Origin: Dysgonomonas sp. Marseille-P4361
GTDB taxonomy: Bacteria; Bacteroidota; Bacteroidia; Bacteroidales; Dysgonomonadaceae
Reading direction: 5' to 3'
DNA: 64,000 nucleotides
Assembly: GCF_900343125.1 (NCBI RefSeq)
Contig: NZ_OPYL01000009.1
Location: 50,830-114,829 of the forward strand
Part shown: positions 46,034 through 54,467 of the stretch, in pieces
Layout of the letters: each line of letters opens with the position of its first letter
How positions within the stretch are numbered: the first letter of the stretch is position 1
The notes under the pieces: model-generated
Database searches by the model: none
Told to the model about the DNA's origin: nothing
Seen by the model: only the letters and a program-made list of their open reading frames with translations
Translations under genes and position numbers: made by a program

Positions 46034-46096
46034 AATATAGTGTATTTATTAAATTAAAAAATAAGTTTTTCTAGATGTACTTTATTGAATAAATCT
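45978..46096. repeat. copy A of a diverged duplication (5' end of the barrel gene)
   Basis: Covers the signal-peptide codons, start codon and upstream sequence of the barrel gene. It matches 46294-46404 through shared blocks such as CATAGCTAGCGCTAGC versus CATAGCTAACGCTAGC and ATATAGTGTATT in both. Confidence 0.75.
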
Positions 46097-46293
46097 GTTA
46101 ATAAAGTTATGTAAGAGTAAATTAATTTCTATTCTCTAATTATAAAGTGAAGAATAGCTAAAACATTAAAATAGATTTGTGTTCGTTATTATTAGCAATA
46201 GAGATATAATCTTGTTGAATAGCCTATAATAGTCTTTAAAATGAGTTTCCTTTCATTATAATAGCATTGACTCTATATAGTTTTGTGAAAAAA
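46097..46293. other. spacer between the duplicated segments, no gene seen
   Basis: About 200 AT-rich bases; no gene or RNA recognised. Confidence 0.4.
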
Positions 46294-46404
46294 GATAGCG
46301 AAAATATAAGCATAGCTAACGCTAGCACTATATAGAATACTTCGAATATATAGTGTATTATTTAAATAAAAGAATTAAAATGATCTAGCTATGCTTTTGA
46401 GTGA
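46294..46404. repeat. copy B of the diverged duplication
   Basis: Shares GATAGCGAAA, the CGCTAGCACTATATA block, ATATAGTGTATT and the later TCTAG...GAAT pattern with 45978-46096, in the same order, but has no open reading frame because the start-codon area is lost. It ends at the glpF stop. Confidence 0.75.
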
Positions 46405-46409
46405 ATGTA

Positions 46410-47105
46410 TTACATTCCAAAAAAAGAAAATATAAACCCAGCTAAAGAACCTCCTGCTAGAGGACCAAAAACAGGGACCCAAGAATACGCCCAGTCGCTA
46501 TCTCTTTTACCTTTGATGGGTAAAAAGAAATGCATAAGACGAGGTGATAAATCACGAGCAGGGTTCATAGCATAACCAGTTGTTCCTCCTAGCGACATAC
46601 CGATAGCCATAATTACCATACCCACAGGAAGTGGTCCTGCTATTTGAGATTGCCCTGCAAACAAGATACACATTACAAGTACGAATGTAGCTAAGAACTC
46701 ACTGAAGAAATTATATCCATAAGATCTGATTTCGGGAGCAGTACAGAAAACGCCTAGTTTCAAATTTGGGTTTTCTTCCGCATCGAAGTGTGGCTTATAA
46801 AAGAAATACACAAGCATTGCCCCAAACATACCTCCAAGCATCTGGGCAATGATATATCCTATTATATTACCACTAAATTTTCCAGCAAAAGCTAGACCTA
46901 ATGTAACACAAGGATTTAAATGAGCTCCTGATGGAGCGGCAACAAATGCACCGATAAATACAGCAAATCCCCATGCTAAGGTGATGACAACCCATCCGCC
47001 TCCATTTCCCTTAGTCTTTGTCAAAATAACGTTAGCGACTACACCTAGTCCTAATAAAAGCATAAGTGCTGTTCCAAAAAATTCGAATAATAGTGCTTGT
47101 TCCAT
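46410..47105 (-). CDS. glpF: glycerol facilitator (aquaporin family)
   Basis: A 231-residue inner-membrane channel with six helices and two half-helices. The first NPA motif is intact (SGAHLNPCVTLGLAF, with NPC in the NPA position, an Ala-to-Cys change); the second is YAMNPARDLSPRL. The Asp after the second motif (NPARD) marks glycerol facilitators. It lies 110 bases after glpK in the glp gene run. Confidence 0.92.
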   Translation of the reverse strand: MEQALLFEFFGTALMLLLGLGVVANVILTKTKGNGGGWVVITLAWGFAVFIGAFVAAPSGAHLNPCVTLGLAFAGKFSGNIIGYIIAQMLGGMFGAMLVYFFYKPHFDAEENPNLKLGVFCTAPEIRSYGYNFFSEFLATFVLVMCILFAGQSQIAGPLPVGMVIMAIGMSLGGTTGYAMNPARDLSPRLMHFFLPIKGKRDSDWAYSWVPVFGPLAGGSLAGFIFSFFGM

Positions 47106-47215
47106 CTGGTTTAGTATTTAGAAGTTAATTTTTTATTGTCAGAAGGTCTAAAAGTCTTAGACCTTCTGCAATTGTTAGTTGGTCTGTATATATTAGTGTG
47201 TTTAAATAGTCTGAG

Positions 47216-48706
47216 TTATTTTACCCAGTTAAGAGAGCGTTTTACGGCATCCTCCCATTTTTCCTTGCATTTATCCATTTCATCTCCTCCATTAGGAATG
47301 AACTTAGTATCAATATGCCATTGCTTTTGTACTTCGTCAATATCTTTCCAGTAGCCTACTGCTAATCCTGCTAAATATGCAGCGCCTAGAGCTGTTGTTT
47401 CTGTTGTCTGAGGACGAATAACATCTGTTTTAAGAACGTCTGCTTGGAATTGCATTAATAGGTTGTTATTTGCAGCTCCTCCATCCACACGTAATTCTTT
47501 TAAAGGAACACCTGAATCTTTTACCATAGCATTAACAACATCCATTGTTTGGAAAGCGATCCCTTCTAATGCTGCACGTGCAATGTGTCCTACTTGAGTT
47601 CCTCGTGAAATACCAACAATTGTTCCTCTTGCATATTGATCCCAGTGTGGTGCACCTAATCCAGTTAATGCAGGTACAAAATAAACATCTCCGTTGTCTG
47701 GCACTGAAAGCGCAAGTTTTTCAACTTCAGAAGAAGATTGTATTGCTTTCAAACCATCGCGTAACCACTGTACAATAGCTCCTCCAACAAAAATACTACC
47801 TTCTAAAGCATATGTCACCTTATCGCCAACTTTCCAGCCAATAGTAGTAACCAAGTTATTCTTAGAAATAACTGGCTTATCTCCAGTATTCATAAGAATG
47901 AAACAACCCGTTCCGTATGTATTCTTAATCATTCCTGGCTCTGTACACATCTGTCCAAAAAGAGCAGCTTGTTGGTCGCCGGCAATACCTGCAATTGGTA
48001 CTTTAGAAGCAAAGATTGTTGTCTTAGTATATCCATACATTTCGCTGGATGCACAAACTTGTGGCATCATACTCTCTGGGATGTTAAATAGTTTCAATAA
48101 CTCTTTATCCCATTCTAGTGTGTTAATGTTATAAACCATCGTACGCGATGCATTGGAAACATCAGTTATGTGTTTCTCTCCACGAGTTAATTGCCATACG
48201 ATCCAAGAATCGACAGTTCCGAAAGCTAACTCTCCTCTTTCAGCTCTTTCTCTTGCTCCTTCTACATTTTCAAGAATCCAGCGAATCTTTGTTGCGCTAA
48301 AATAAGCATCAATCATTAAACCTGTTTTCTCTCTAATATAAGGAAGTAAACCTTGAGCTTTTAATTCGTCGCAATATTCAGAAGTTCGTCTATCTTGCCA
48401 TACAATAGCATTATATACAGGGTCACCTGTAACTTTATCCCATACAATAGTAGTCTCGCGTTGGTTAGTAATCCCTATTGCAGCTATGTTAGTACCATTA
48501 ATACCAATTTTAGTAATAGCTTCTGCTGCCACAGCAGCCTGAGAAGACCAGATCTCATGAGGGTCATGTTCTACCCATCCACTCTTAGGAAATATCTGAG
48601 TAAATTCCTTTTGTGCTACTGAGCAAATTTCGCCCTTTTCGTTAAAAACAATTGCTCTCGAACTTGTAGTTCCTGCATCAAATGCCAATACATACTTATT
48701 TTCCAT
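47216..48706 (-). CDS. glpK: glycerol kinase
   Basis: A 496-residue FGGY-family kinase that phosphorylates glycerol to glycerol-3-phosphate. Seen are the ATP-binding opening [17 protein letters not shown], the substrate region [18 protein letters not shown] signatures and the C-terminal [22 protein letters not shown]. Length matches GlpK. It sits between glpD and glpF. Confidence 0.96.
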   Translation of the reverse strand: MENKYVLAFDAGTTSSRAIVFNEKGEICSVAQKEFTQIFPKSGWVEHDPHEIWSSQAAVAAEAITKIGINGTNIAAIGITNQRETTIVWDKVTGDPVYNAIVWQDRRTSEYCDELKAQGLLPYIREKTGLMIDAYFSATKIRWILENVEGARERAERGELAFGTVDSWIVWQLTRGEKHITDVSNASRTMVYNINTLEWDKELLKLFNIPESMMPQVCASSEMYGYTKTTIFASKVPIAGIAGDQQAALFGQMCTEPGMIKNTYGTGCFILMNTGDKPVISKNNLVTTIGWKVGDKVTYALEGSIFVGGAIVQWLRDGLKAIQSSSEVEKLALSVPDNGDVYFVPALTGLGAPHWDQYARGTIVGISRGTQVGHIARAALEGIAFQTMDVVNAMVKDSGVPLKELRVDGGAANNNLLMQFQADVLKTDVIRPQTTETTALGAAYLAGLAVGYWKDIDEVQKQWHIDTKFIPNGGDEMDKCKEKWEDAVKRSLNWVK

Positions 48707-48749
48707 GGTGTTTAGTATAAAAATTAGTTAATAATTATATTTTCTATAT

Positions 48750-50333
48750 TTAAGGTGTATAAGGTTCTAATAAATAATGTTGTGCTAAATTAATAAATTC
48801 ATCCGTCTGATCCTTGATCCAGCTTTCTTCTTTTAACATTTCTTTCGCCATAATAGAAGCAACTGTACTTGCCATATCGATTGCAGCTCTAGCATCTAAG
48901 AATAAAATTCTGAATCTTCTTGCCAACACATCTTCTACTGTTTGTGCCATTTCTTCTCTGACAGCCCAGATTACTTCAGATACAGTATAGTCATAATCAG
49001 GGTGTAACAATTTAGCAAATTCCGGATTTTGTTTTTGCAGCTCTTCTATTTTTTCTATATCACTTCCGTATACATAATTGAAGTTTGACCTATCGACATT
49101 CTGCTTATATCCATGCAAACGCAGATTCTTCGTTTTAGTTTCTTTATAGGGAAGGTTAGCTATAGAAATAGCTTTATCCACAACTTCTTCGGACATTTCT
49201 CTATATGTAGTCCATTTTCCGCCCGTAATAGTAATTAAACTACTGTCTGAAATAACAATTTTATGGCTTCTTGAAATCTCTTTAGTTTTAGTTCCATCTG
49301 AATTTTCTTTAGGTGCAGCCAAAGGACGTAAACCGGCAAACACAGAGAGAACATCTTTACGTTCAGGTTGTTTTTCTAAATACTGACCTGCAGTTTTTAA
49401 AATAAACTCAATTTCTTCTTCCAAAGCTTGTGGTTCTAAGACAAACTCTTTCAACGGAGTGTCTGTTGTCCCTAGTATAAGTTTATTGTGCCAAGGAACG
49501 CCAAAAAGGACTCTGCCATCGCTAGTCTTAGGAATCATTATAGCACTATCTCCTCCTAAAAATGATTTATCTACAACTAGATGAACACCTTGACTAGGTC
49601 TAACGATGTTCCGTTTTTCAGGAGCATCCATTTTCATTAGATCGTCAACAAATATTCCTGTAGCATTTATAACAGATTTAGCTTTAAGTGTATATTTATT
49701 TCCAGTTATCTCGTCTTGCGCTGTAACTCCAGAAATTTTACCATCATCTCCTTTAAGTAGGCTTGTTACTTTGATATAATTTGCGACAACGGCGCCTTGC
49801 TCTATTGCTGTTTGCATAAGATTTATACCCATACGAGAGTCATCAAATTGACCATCATGATATACAACCCCTCCCCTTAAACCTTTAGTTGCAATTTGAG
49901 GAACTTCTTTTAGAACAGCCTTTTTACTCATAGGAAGAGATCTACCTAAACCTCTTTTTCCAGCCAATATATCATAAACAGTTAGACCTATTGTATAGAA
50001 TGGTTTTTCCCACCATCTATAGTTTCCTATAATAAAACGTTGATCTTTTACTAAATGAGGAGCATTTTGTTTCATTCGTCCTCTTTCTCTCAGAGCTTCT
50101 ATTACTAAGCTAACATCTCCTTGAGCTAGGTATCTAACACCTCCATGAACTAATTTCGTACTACGACTTGATGTTGCTTTTGTAAAATCGGCCTGTTCTA
50201 AAAGAACGACCTTTAAGCCTCTAGTAGCAGCATCAAGCGCAGCACCTAACCCAGTTGCTCCACCTCCTACGACTATAACATCCCAGTTTTTAGTATTATC
50301 AGCGATTTGTTTTATCTGATCTTCTCTTTTCAT
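48750..50333 (-). CDS. glpD: glycerol-3-phosphate dehydrogenase/oxidase (GlpD/GlpO type)
   Basis: A 527-residue FAD enzyme. FAD motif VIVVGGGATGLGAALDAATRG (about residues 20-40), then TSSRSTKLVHGGVRYL, ITGGKWTTYREM and a C-terminal helical DAO domain. I chose ATG 50333 (MKREDQIKQI), since upstream codons are unlike the family. It would serve respiratory or oxygen-dependent oxidation next to the anaerobic GlpABC set. ATTCGAAAC sites lie upstream between it and the divergent regulator. Confidence 0.9.
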   Translation of the reverse strand: MKREDQIKQIADNTKNWDVIVVGGGATGLGAALDAATRGLKVVLLEQADFTKATSSRSTKLVHGGVRYLAQGDVSLVIEALRERGRMKQNAPHLVKDQRFIIGNYRWWEKPFYTIGLTVYDILAGKRGLGRSLPMSKKAVLKEVPQIATKGLRGGVVYHDGQFDDSRMGINLMQTAIEQGAVVANYIKVTSLLKGDDGKISGVTAQDEITGNKYTLKAKSVINATGIFVDDLMKMDAPEKRNIVRPSQGVHLVVDKSFLGGDSAIMIPKTSDGRVLFGVPWHNKLILGTTDTPLKEFVLEPQALEEEIEFILKTAGQYLEKQPERKDVLSVFAGLRPLAAPKENSDGTKTKEISRSHKIVISDSSLITITGGKWTTYREMSEEVVDKAISIANLPYKETKTKNLRLHGYKQNVDRSNFNYVYGSDIEKIEELQKQNPEFAKLLHPDYDYTVSEVIWAVREEMAQTVEDVLARRFRILFLDARAAIDMASTVASIMAKEMLKEESWIKDQTDEFINLAQHYLLEPYTP

Positions 50334-50561
50334 ACCCACTATATATTTAAGATATTGTACAAAAGTATTATTTATTTCCAATTATAAAAACAAACAAGAA
50401 ACAATTTTGTTTTAAAATCGAAATGTTTAATAACATAAAAAAAACAATTCGAAACATAATGGGTCGATAAAATCCTTATTGCAAAAGAAAACTTCATTAT
50501 TTAAAATAATTATTTATCTTTGTTATATATCAAAAAGAATCATTCGAAACAAAGGTTTATT
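50334..50561. promoter_or_regulatory. divergent glpD/glpR promoter region with TTCGAAAC sites
   Basis: Contains TCGAAAT at 50418-50424 and TTCGAAAC at 50448-50455 and 50543-50550, resembling motifs near glpC and glpA. TATCTTTG at 50515-50522 is the -7 box of the regulator gene, and the last TTCGAAAC lies just downstream of it, fitting autorepression. Confidence 0.55.
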
Positions 50562-51329
50562 ATGGGTAATATGATTAAACGACATCAATTCATTTTAGAA
50601 GAATTAAAAAAAGATGGATTCGTAAAAGTTAAAGATCTTAGCGATAAATTAGGTGTTTCCGAAGTTACTATCCGAAAGGATCTGAAACGACTAGAAAGTA
50701 GGAAGATGCTATATCGCAATCATGGAAGTGCAAGCAGTCTTAGTGCTATTATATCTGATAAACATATTGATGTAAAAGAAAAGATGTTTGCAGAAGAAAA
50801 AGCTTCTATAGCCAAAAGTGCTTCTAAATTACTAAATGTCAATGATAAAATAATTATTGCTTCAGGAACTACTCTTTTTGCCTTTGCAAATGAGATAAGT
50901 TCTCACAATGATAATTTAACAGTTATAACTTCTTCTGTAAAAGTCTCTTTGGCTCTATGCTATAATCCTAATATAGAAATCATCCAACTAGGAGGAATAA
51001 TTAGAAAAAATTCAGTATCGGTGATTGGTCATTATGCCGAAAATGTATTGGGGAGCTTATCCTGCAATAAGTTGTTCTTAGGTGTTGATGGTATTGATCT
51101 GGATTATGGTTTGACTACCAGCGATATGAATGAAGCACGTATAAACCAACAAATGATAGATGCAGCCCAAGAAGTTATAGTATTAACCGATTCTTCAAAA
51201 TTTGGAAAAAGAGGATTCTGTAAGATATGTGATATTAGTCGAATAGATCATATTATAACAGACTCAAATGCTCCTGCCCACATTGTAGAAATGATCAGGG
51301 AAAAAGAAATAAAAGTTACTCTGATCTAA
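50562..51329 (+). CDS. glpR: DeoR-family transcriptional regulator (GlpR-like)
   Basis: A 255-residue repressor: N-terminal DeoR helix-turn-helix (residues about 4-58, VKVKDLSDKLGVSEVTIRKDLKRLE) and a C-terminal sugar-phosphate sensor domain (IIASGTTLFAFANEI, LFLGVDGIDLDYGLTTSDMNEA, VLTDSSKFGKRGF). GlpR proteins respond to glycerol-3-phosphate. I chose ATG 50562 (MGNMIKRHQ); an upstream extension overlaps the promoter and an operator-like site. Divergent from glpD, so regulation of the glp genes is the natural inference. Confidence 0.88.
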   Translation: MGNMIKRHQFILEELKKDGFVKVKDLSDKLGVSEVTIRKDLKRLESRKMLYRNHGSASSLSAIISDKHIDVKEKMFAEEKASIAKSASKLLNVNDKIIIASGTTLFAFANEISSHNDNLTVITSSVKVSLALCYNPNIEIIQLGGIIRKNSVSVIGHYAENVLGSLSCNKLFLGVDGIDLDYGLTTSDMNEARINQQMIDAAQEVIVLTDSSKFGKRGFCKICDISRIDHIITDSNAPAHIVEMIREKEIKVTLI

Positions 51330-51360
51330 TAAAATATCTTTATTTTAAGTAAAAATAATT

Positions 51361-51387
51361 CCCCTGTATATAAGTATAATACAGGGG
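51361..51387. terminator. hairpin after glpR
   Basis: CCCCTGTAT pairs with ATACAGGGG, loop 9. The plus strand lacks a strong T-run, while the minus strand continues AATTATTTTTAC; it may end both convergent transcripts. Confidence 0.5.
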
Positions 51388-51433
51388 GGATTCTATAGTT
51401 AGTATGCTGTTAAATCAAAATACAGCCCAAAAG

Positions 51434-51841
51434 CTACTTTTTCTTTTTCCCTCTAGCTTTTTCAACTATTGACATCTCGTCAAACCATTTCTTCAAACTC
51501 CTCTTGTGGATAAGATAAAAAGAAAACACACAAATAAACAATACAAACCATATCATCAGATAACGAATGCCTAGCATATTATTTTCCCAAGGAGTTAAAA
51601 TAAATGTAAGAAAAAGGAAAAGGAACCCTCCAATGAATCCTGTTACAGCGAAACATATCATAAAATCGTCCAAGAATTTCCAATCGGCAATTATTGTTAA
51701 TCCGATAGCTTTAAGCAGAGATCGAAACAATCCAAGCACTGCTACAAAAATAAGAGACCCAAATATTGAAATAAATATCAATATTGGAGCATTATTATTT
51801 AGGGCTTTCAGCCAATCGTAATATTCAAAACTGAATTCCAT
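51434..51841 (-). CDS. small membrane protein in the LemA operon
   Basis: A 135-residue protein with three to four transmembrane segments (about residues 18-38, 58-80, 93-112) and a very basic tail ending ARGKKKK. No family recognised. It overlaps lemA by 17 bases and is the last gene of the three-gene operon, so it probably works with LemA and the GIDE-domain protein at the inner membrane. Confidence 0.7.
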   Translation of the reverse strand: MEFSFEYYDWLKALNNNAPILIFISIFGSLIFVAVLGLFRSLLKAIGLTIIADWKFLDDFMICFAVTGFIGGFLFLFLTFILTPWENNMLGIRYLMIWFVLFICVFSFYLIHKRSLKKWFDEMSIVEKARGKKKK

Positions 51842-52385
51842 CGTATTTCTTCTCTTCTTCTGATATATATAGCATTGTTTTTTCTTTATATCCTATAAGC
51901 TTAGCAAGCAGAAGATTTGGAAATTCGGCAATACCTATGTTGTACATATTCACGCTTTCGTTATAAAACTCACGACGATCGGCTATATGATCTTCAAGCT
52001 CTGAAACACGCGAATGCAACTGCTGAAATATGGCGTTTGTTTTCAGATCCGGATAATTTTCAGATATTGCTATTATCGATTTTAAAGTTTTCTCAATATC
52101 ATTATTAACCTGCACCTTGTCTTCAATATTCCTTGAGTTAAGATAGTCTGTGCGTAAACGAGTCAGTCTGTCTAATAGTTCACTTTCAAACCTTTCAGAC
52201 TCTTTGACCACTTTTACTAAGTTAGGAATCTCTTCGGCTCGTTGTTTGAGTAATACATCTATATTTGAATAAGATTTAGACACATTATTTTTCAACATAA
52301 CCAAGCGATTATACAAATTGATGATAAGACTTATTATTCCCAGAATAATAAGACCTAAAATAACTAATGCTACAATTTTTTCCAT
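51825..52385 (-). CDS. LemA family protein
   Basis: A 186-residue protein with one N-terminal membrane helix (VALVILGLIILGIISLIINL) followed by a long helical domain with the LemA hallmarks YNRLVMLKNNVSKSYSNIDVLLKQRAEEIPNLVKVV and FNESVNMYNIGIAEFPN-like segment (YNESVNMYNIGIAEFPNLL). Family function is unclear; members are surface-facing helical bundles. It lies 10 bases after the GIDE gene. Confidence 0.9.
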   Translation of the reverse strand: MEKIVALVILGLIILGIISLIINLYNRLVMLKNNVSKSYSNIDVLLKQRAEEIPNLVKVVKESERFESELLDRLTRLRTDYLNSRNIEDKVQVNNDIEKTLKSIIAISENYPDLKTNAIFQQLHSRVSELEDHIADRREFYNESVNMYNIGIAEFPNLLLAKLIGYKEKTMLYISEEEKKYDGIQF

Positions 52386-52394
52386 TTCTTCCTA

Positions 52395-53483
52395 TTAAAA
52401 TATATTCCACGAAAATATATTATCGGGTAAACTTACAACAATCATTCCATTTATTTCCTCAATAGATAAGAGTAAAATACAACTGACTAAAAAAGCAAAA
52501 GCTATAACATACATAAGTATAGCTGATCGCATAGGTTTCAGCCTATTCCATCTATTAACGGCAACGGCAGGTGCAACTCCAAATACATTCTTAATACCCT
52601 CATGCCTTATTATAGGAATATTATTTTCCAATGTTGCTTTTCCTATTAATAAAACTTCTTCATCTTCATACAATACATATTGAGTATAGCGTTTGCTTGA
52701 ATTTGAATATCGTTCGTCAATAGGAAACATAATAAGTTCCAGCTTTTCAGGGGACACTTCTACCCTGCCCGATTGGTCTTCAATAAAAAAGTGTTTACAC
52801 TTACTTTCATTATGTATTGTTGTATAACTTTTATCTCCATCTTTATCTATACTTATACTTTCTATAGTATATTTATATCCAATACATTGTTTTGAATTTA
52901 TAGGAGTTGTAAATAGATCAATAGCTTTCACATTTCCTTGAACTTCTACAAGCCCCATTGCCATAGAGCGAATCTTAGATGTGGGTAATATTTCTTGTAG
53001 CTTATTGAACTGATTCTTATTACTGAAAATAAAAGTAACAAAGATAAAGACAAATAGTATAAAAAATGAAAATGGGCCTGCATATAGGAATAATACTATA
53101 AATAATAAACTAGCAAAGAAGCCTACAATTTTCCTAAAAGCTGGTTTCCTACTTTTCTCTGTAAACATATCCTTGATAGTAAGGAAGATTCTTGCTCCTA
53201 TTCCTGTTATTAGAAGTAGGATGAACACTACAAAGATAGAAATGAAGAGAAAGCCTATCCAGCCTACAGTTAACCCGGGATGTATTATAAATAAAAGAAT
53301 CGCAATTATATTGTAAATAAGAAATAGGTTCTTAAACTTCATCCATTTGAGGCTATTCTCATTCTTCTTAAATAATGCCAGAAAAAGCGAATGAAAGAAA
53401 GCTAATGCAGAAACGAATAGAAGTAGAAAAAGCAATATAAATATATTGCTTTCAATCCCCATATCTGATAAATACTCGAACAT
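52395..53483 (-). CDS. GIDE-domain (MUL1-like) membrane protein
   Basis: A 362-residue inner-membrane protein: about five hydrophobic segments before residue 175, then a soluble GIDE-like domain (SMAMGLVEVQGNVKAI, NSKQCIGYKYTIESI, HFFIEDQSGRVEVSPE, DEEVLLIGKATLEN) and a last helix near residue 335. The GIDE domain occurs in the eukaryotic mitochondrial ligase MUL1, but no RING finger is present, so ubiquitin-ligase labels would mislead. I chose ATG 53483 because a TTG start at 53558 would overlap the TATCTTTG promoter box (53556-53563). Confidence 0.75.
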   Translation of the reverse strand: MFEYLSDMGIESNIFILLFLLLFVSALAFFHSLFLALFKKNENSLKWMKFKNLFLIYNIIAILLFIIHPGLTVGWIGFLFISIFVVFILLLITGIGARIFLTIKDMFTEKSRKPAFRKIVGFFASLLFIVLFLYAGPFSFFILFVFIFVTFIFSNKNQFNKLQEILPTSKIRSMAMGLVEVQGNVKAIDLFTTPINSKQCIGYKYTIESISIDKDGDKSYTTIHNESKCKHFFIEDQSGRVEVSPEKLELIMFPIDERYSNSSKRYTQYVLYEDEEVLLIGKATLENNIPIIRHEGIKNVFGVAPAVAVNRWNRLKPMRSAILMYVIAFAFLVSCILLLSIEEINGMIVVSLPDNIFSWNIF

Positions 53484-53555
53484 AGCTAAAACTTGATGTA
53501 TGTAGTTATTCTGACTTAATAATTTGTAATATAATTGTGTTGCAATAAAAGTTCT

Positions 53556-53563
53556 CAAAGATA
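53556..53563 (-). promoter_or_regulatory. -7 box of the GIDE-lemA operon
   Basis: TATCTTTG on the minus strand, 73 bases before the chosen start. It faces away from the ankyrin promoter 59 bases away. Confidence 0.5.
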
Positions 53564-53621
53564 CAATGTTTACTGTTTAGTAATATTGATCAGGATCAAT
53601 AAAATAACAGAAATAACTTTT

Positions 53622-53629
53622 TATCTTTG
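53622..53629 (+). promoter_or_regulatory. -7 box of the ankyrin operon
   Basis: TATCTTTG fits TAnnTTTG, 47 bases before the first ankyrin gene. No clear -33 element. Confidence 0.5.
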
Positions 53630-53676
53630 AAAGAAGGACATCTATATAAAAGAAAACGATCAACCAAACTGCAAAA

Positions 53677-54447
53677 ATGAAAAAAGAAATAATCATATTA
53701 ACTCTATTCTCAATTGTATACTTTATAAGTCTTTCGGGAAAAGCTCAAGAAGAGAAAGTTATAGATATGCCTAGCGAAGTTGTAGATGTATTCTTTAGTA
53801 GCGATACTATTAAAATGGCAGAATATATTAAAAACGGCAAATATCCTATAGGATATAGACCTAAATACAAAGTATCTCCACTTTTGTTTGCTGCGCGGGA
53901 AAACCGTGTTGATGTTGCCTATTTTTTAATTAAAAACGCTGGTTTATCTGTGACGGATGAATTCCTTAATTCAATAATTTATAATGAAGAAGTTCATTAT
54001 AATACATTTAACTCGTTATTATCCTTTGCCTGTCACAAAAACAGAATAGATATGACCGATTGGGAAGAAAAATATTCGTACAGCAGATATCAAATTCGAT
54101 ATAGGTTACTTGTTCTCTATGAATTTGACTATTTAAATATAATAGACACAGAGGAGCGCACTACATTTTATATTTCAATTATAGAAAACGAGGATTGGTC
54201 ATTACTCAATCTGTTAGACTATAGTGATGATGCTTTCAATGGGCATACTTGTTACGGACCAACAGTATTAACAACTGCCGTTCAGACTCAAGAATATGAT
54301 CTAATTAAATTTTTGTTGGATAAAGGACTCGATAAAAATGTGAGAATCTTTGAAGCTTGTTACGATGATGCTCAAGAAGGGGAAAGTCCTTATGAAATAG
54401 CCGAAAATCTCGGATTAGAAGATATCATGGAGCTATTGGATAAATAA
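53677..54447 (+). CDS. exported ankyrin-repeat protein (256 aa)
   Basis: Signal peptide (residues 1-23, SLSGKAQ) followed by divergent ankyrin repeats: PLLFAARENRVDVAYFLIKNAG, a poorly matching middle, VLTTAVQTQEYDLIKFLLDKG, and SPYEIAENLGLEDIMELL. The signal peptide lacks a lipobox, so a periplasmic location is expected, unusual for ankyrin proteins. It is 20 bases upstream of a second, larger ankyrin gene. Function unknown; a binding or inhibitor role is guesswork. Confidence 0.78.
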   Translation: MKKEIIILTLFSIVYFISLSGKAQEEKVIDMPSEVVDVFFSSDTIKMAEYIKNGKYPIGYRPKYKVSPLLFAARENRVDVAYFLIKNAGLSVTDEFLNSIIYNEEVHYNTFNSLLSFACHKNRIDMTDWEEKYSYSRYQIRYRLLVLYEFDYLNIIDTEERTTFYISIIENEDWSLLNLLDYSDDAFNGHTCYGPTVLTTAVQTQEYDLIKFLLDKGLDKNVRIFEACYDDAQEGESPYEIAENLGLEDIMELLDK

Positions 54448-54467
54448 GTAATCTAAAATTAAGAGCT

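Noticed and set aside
53484..53558. TTG-initiated extension of the GIDE-domain protein
   Set aside because: It overlaps the TATCTTTG promoter box and adds residues with no family support; the ATG at 53483 is preferred.
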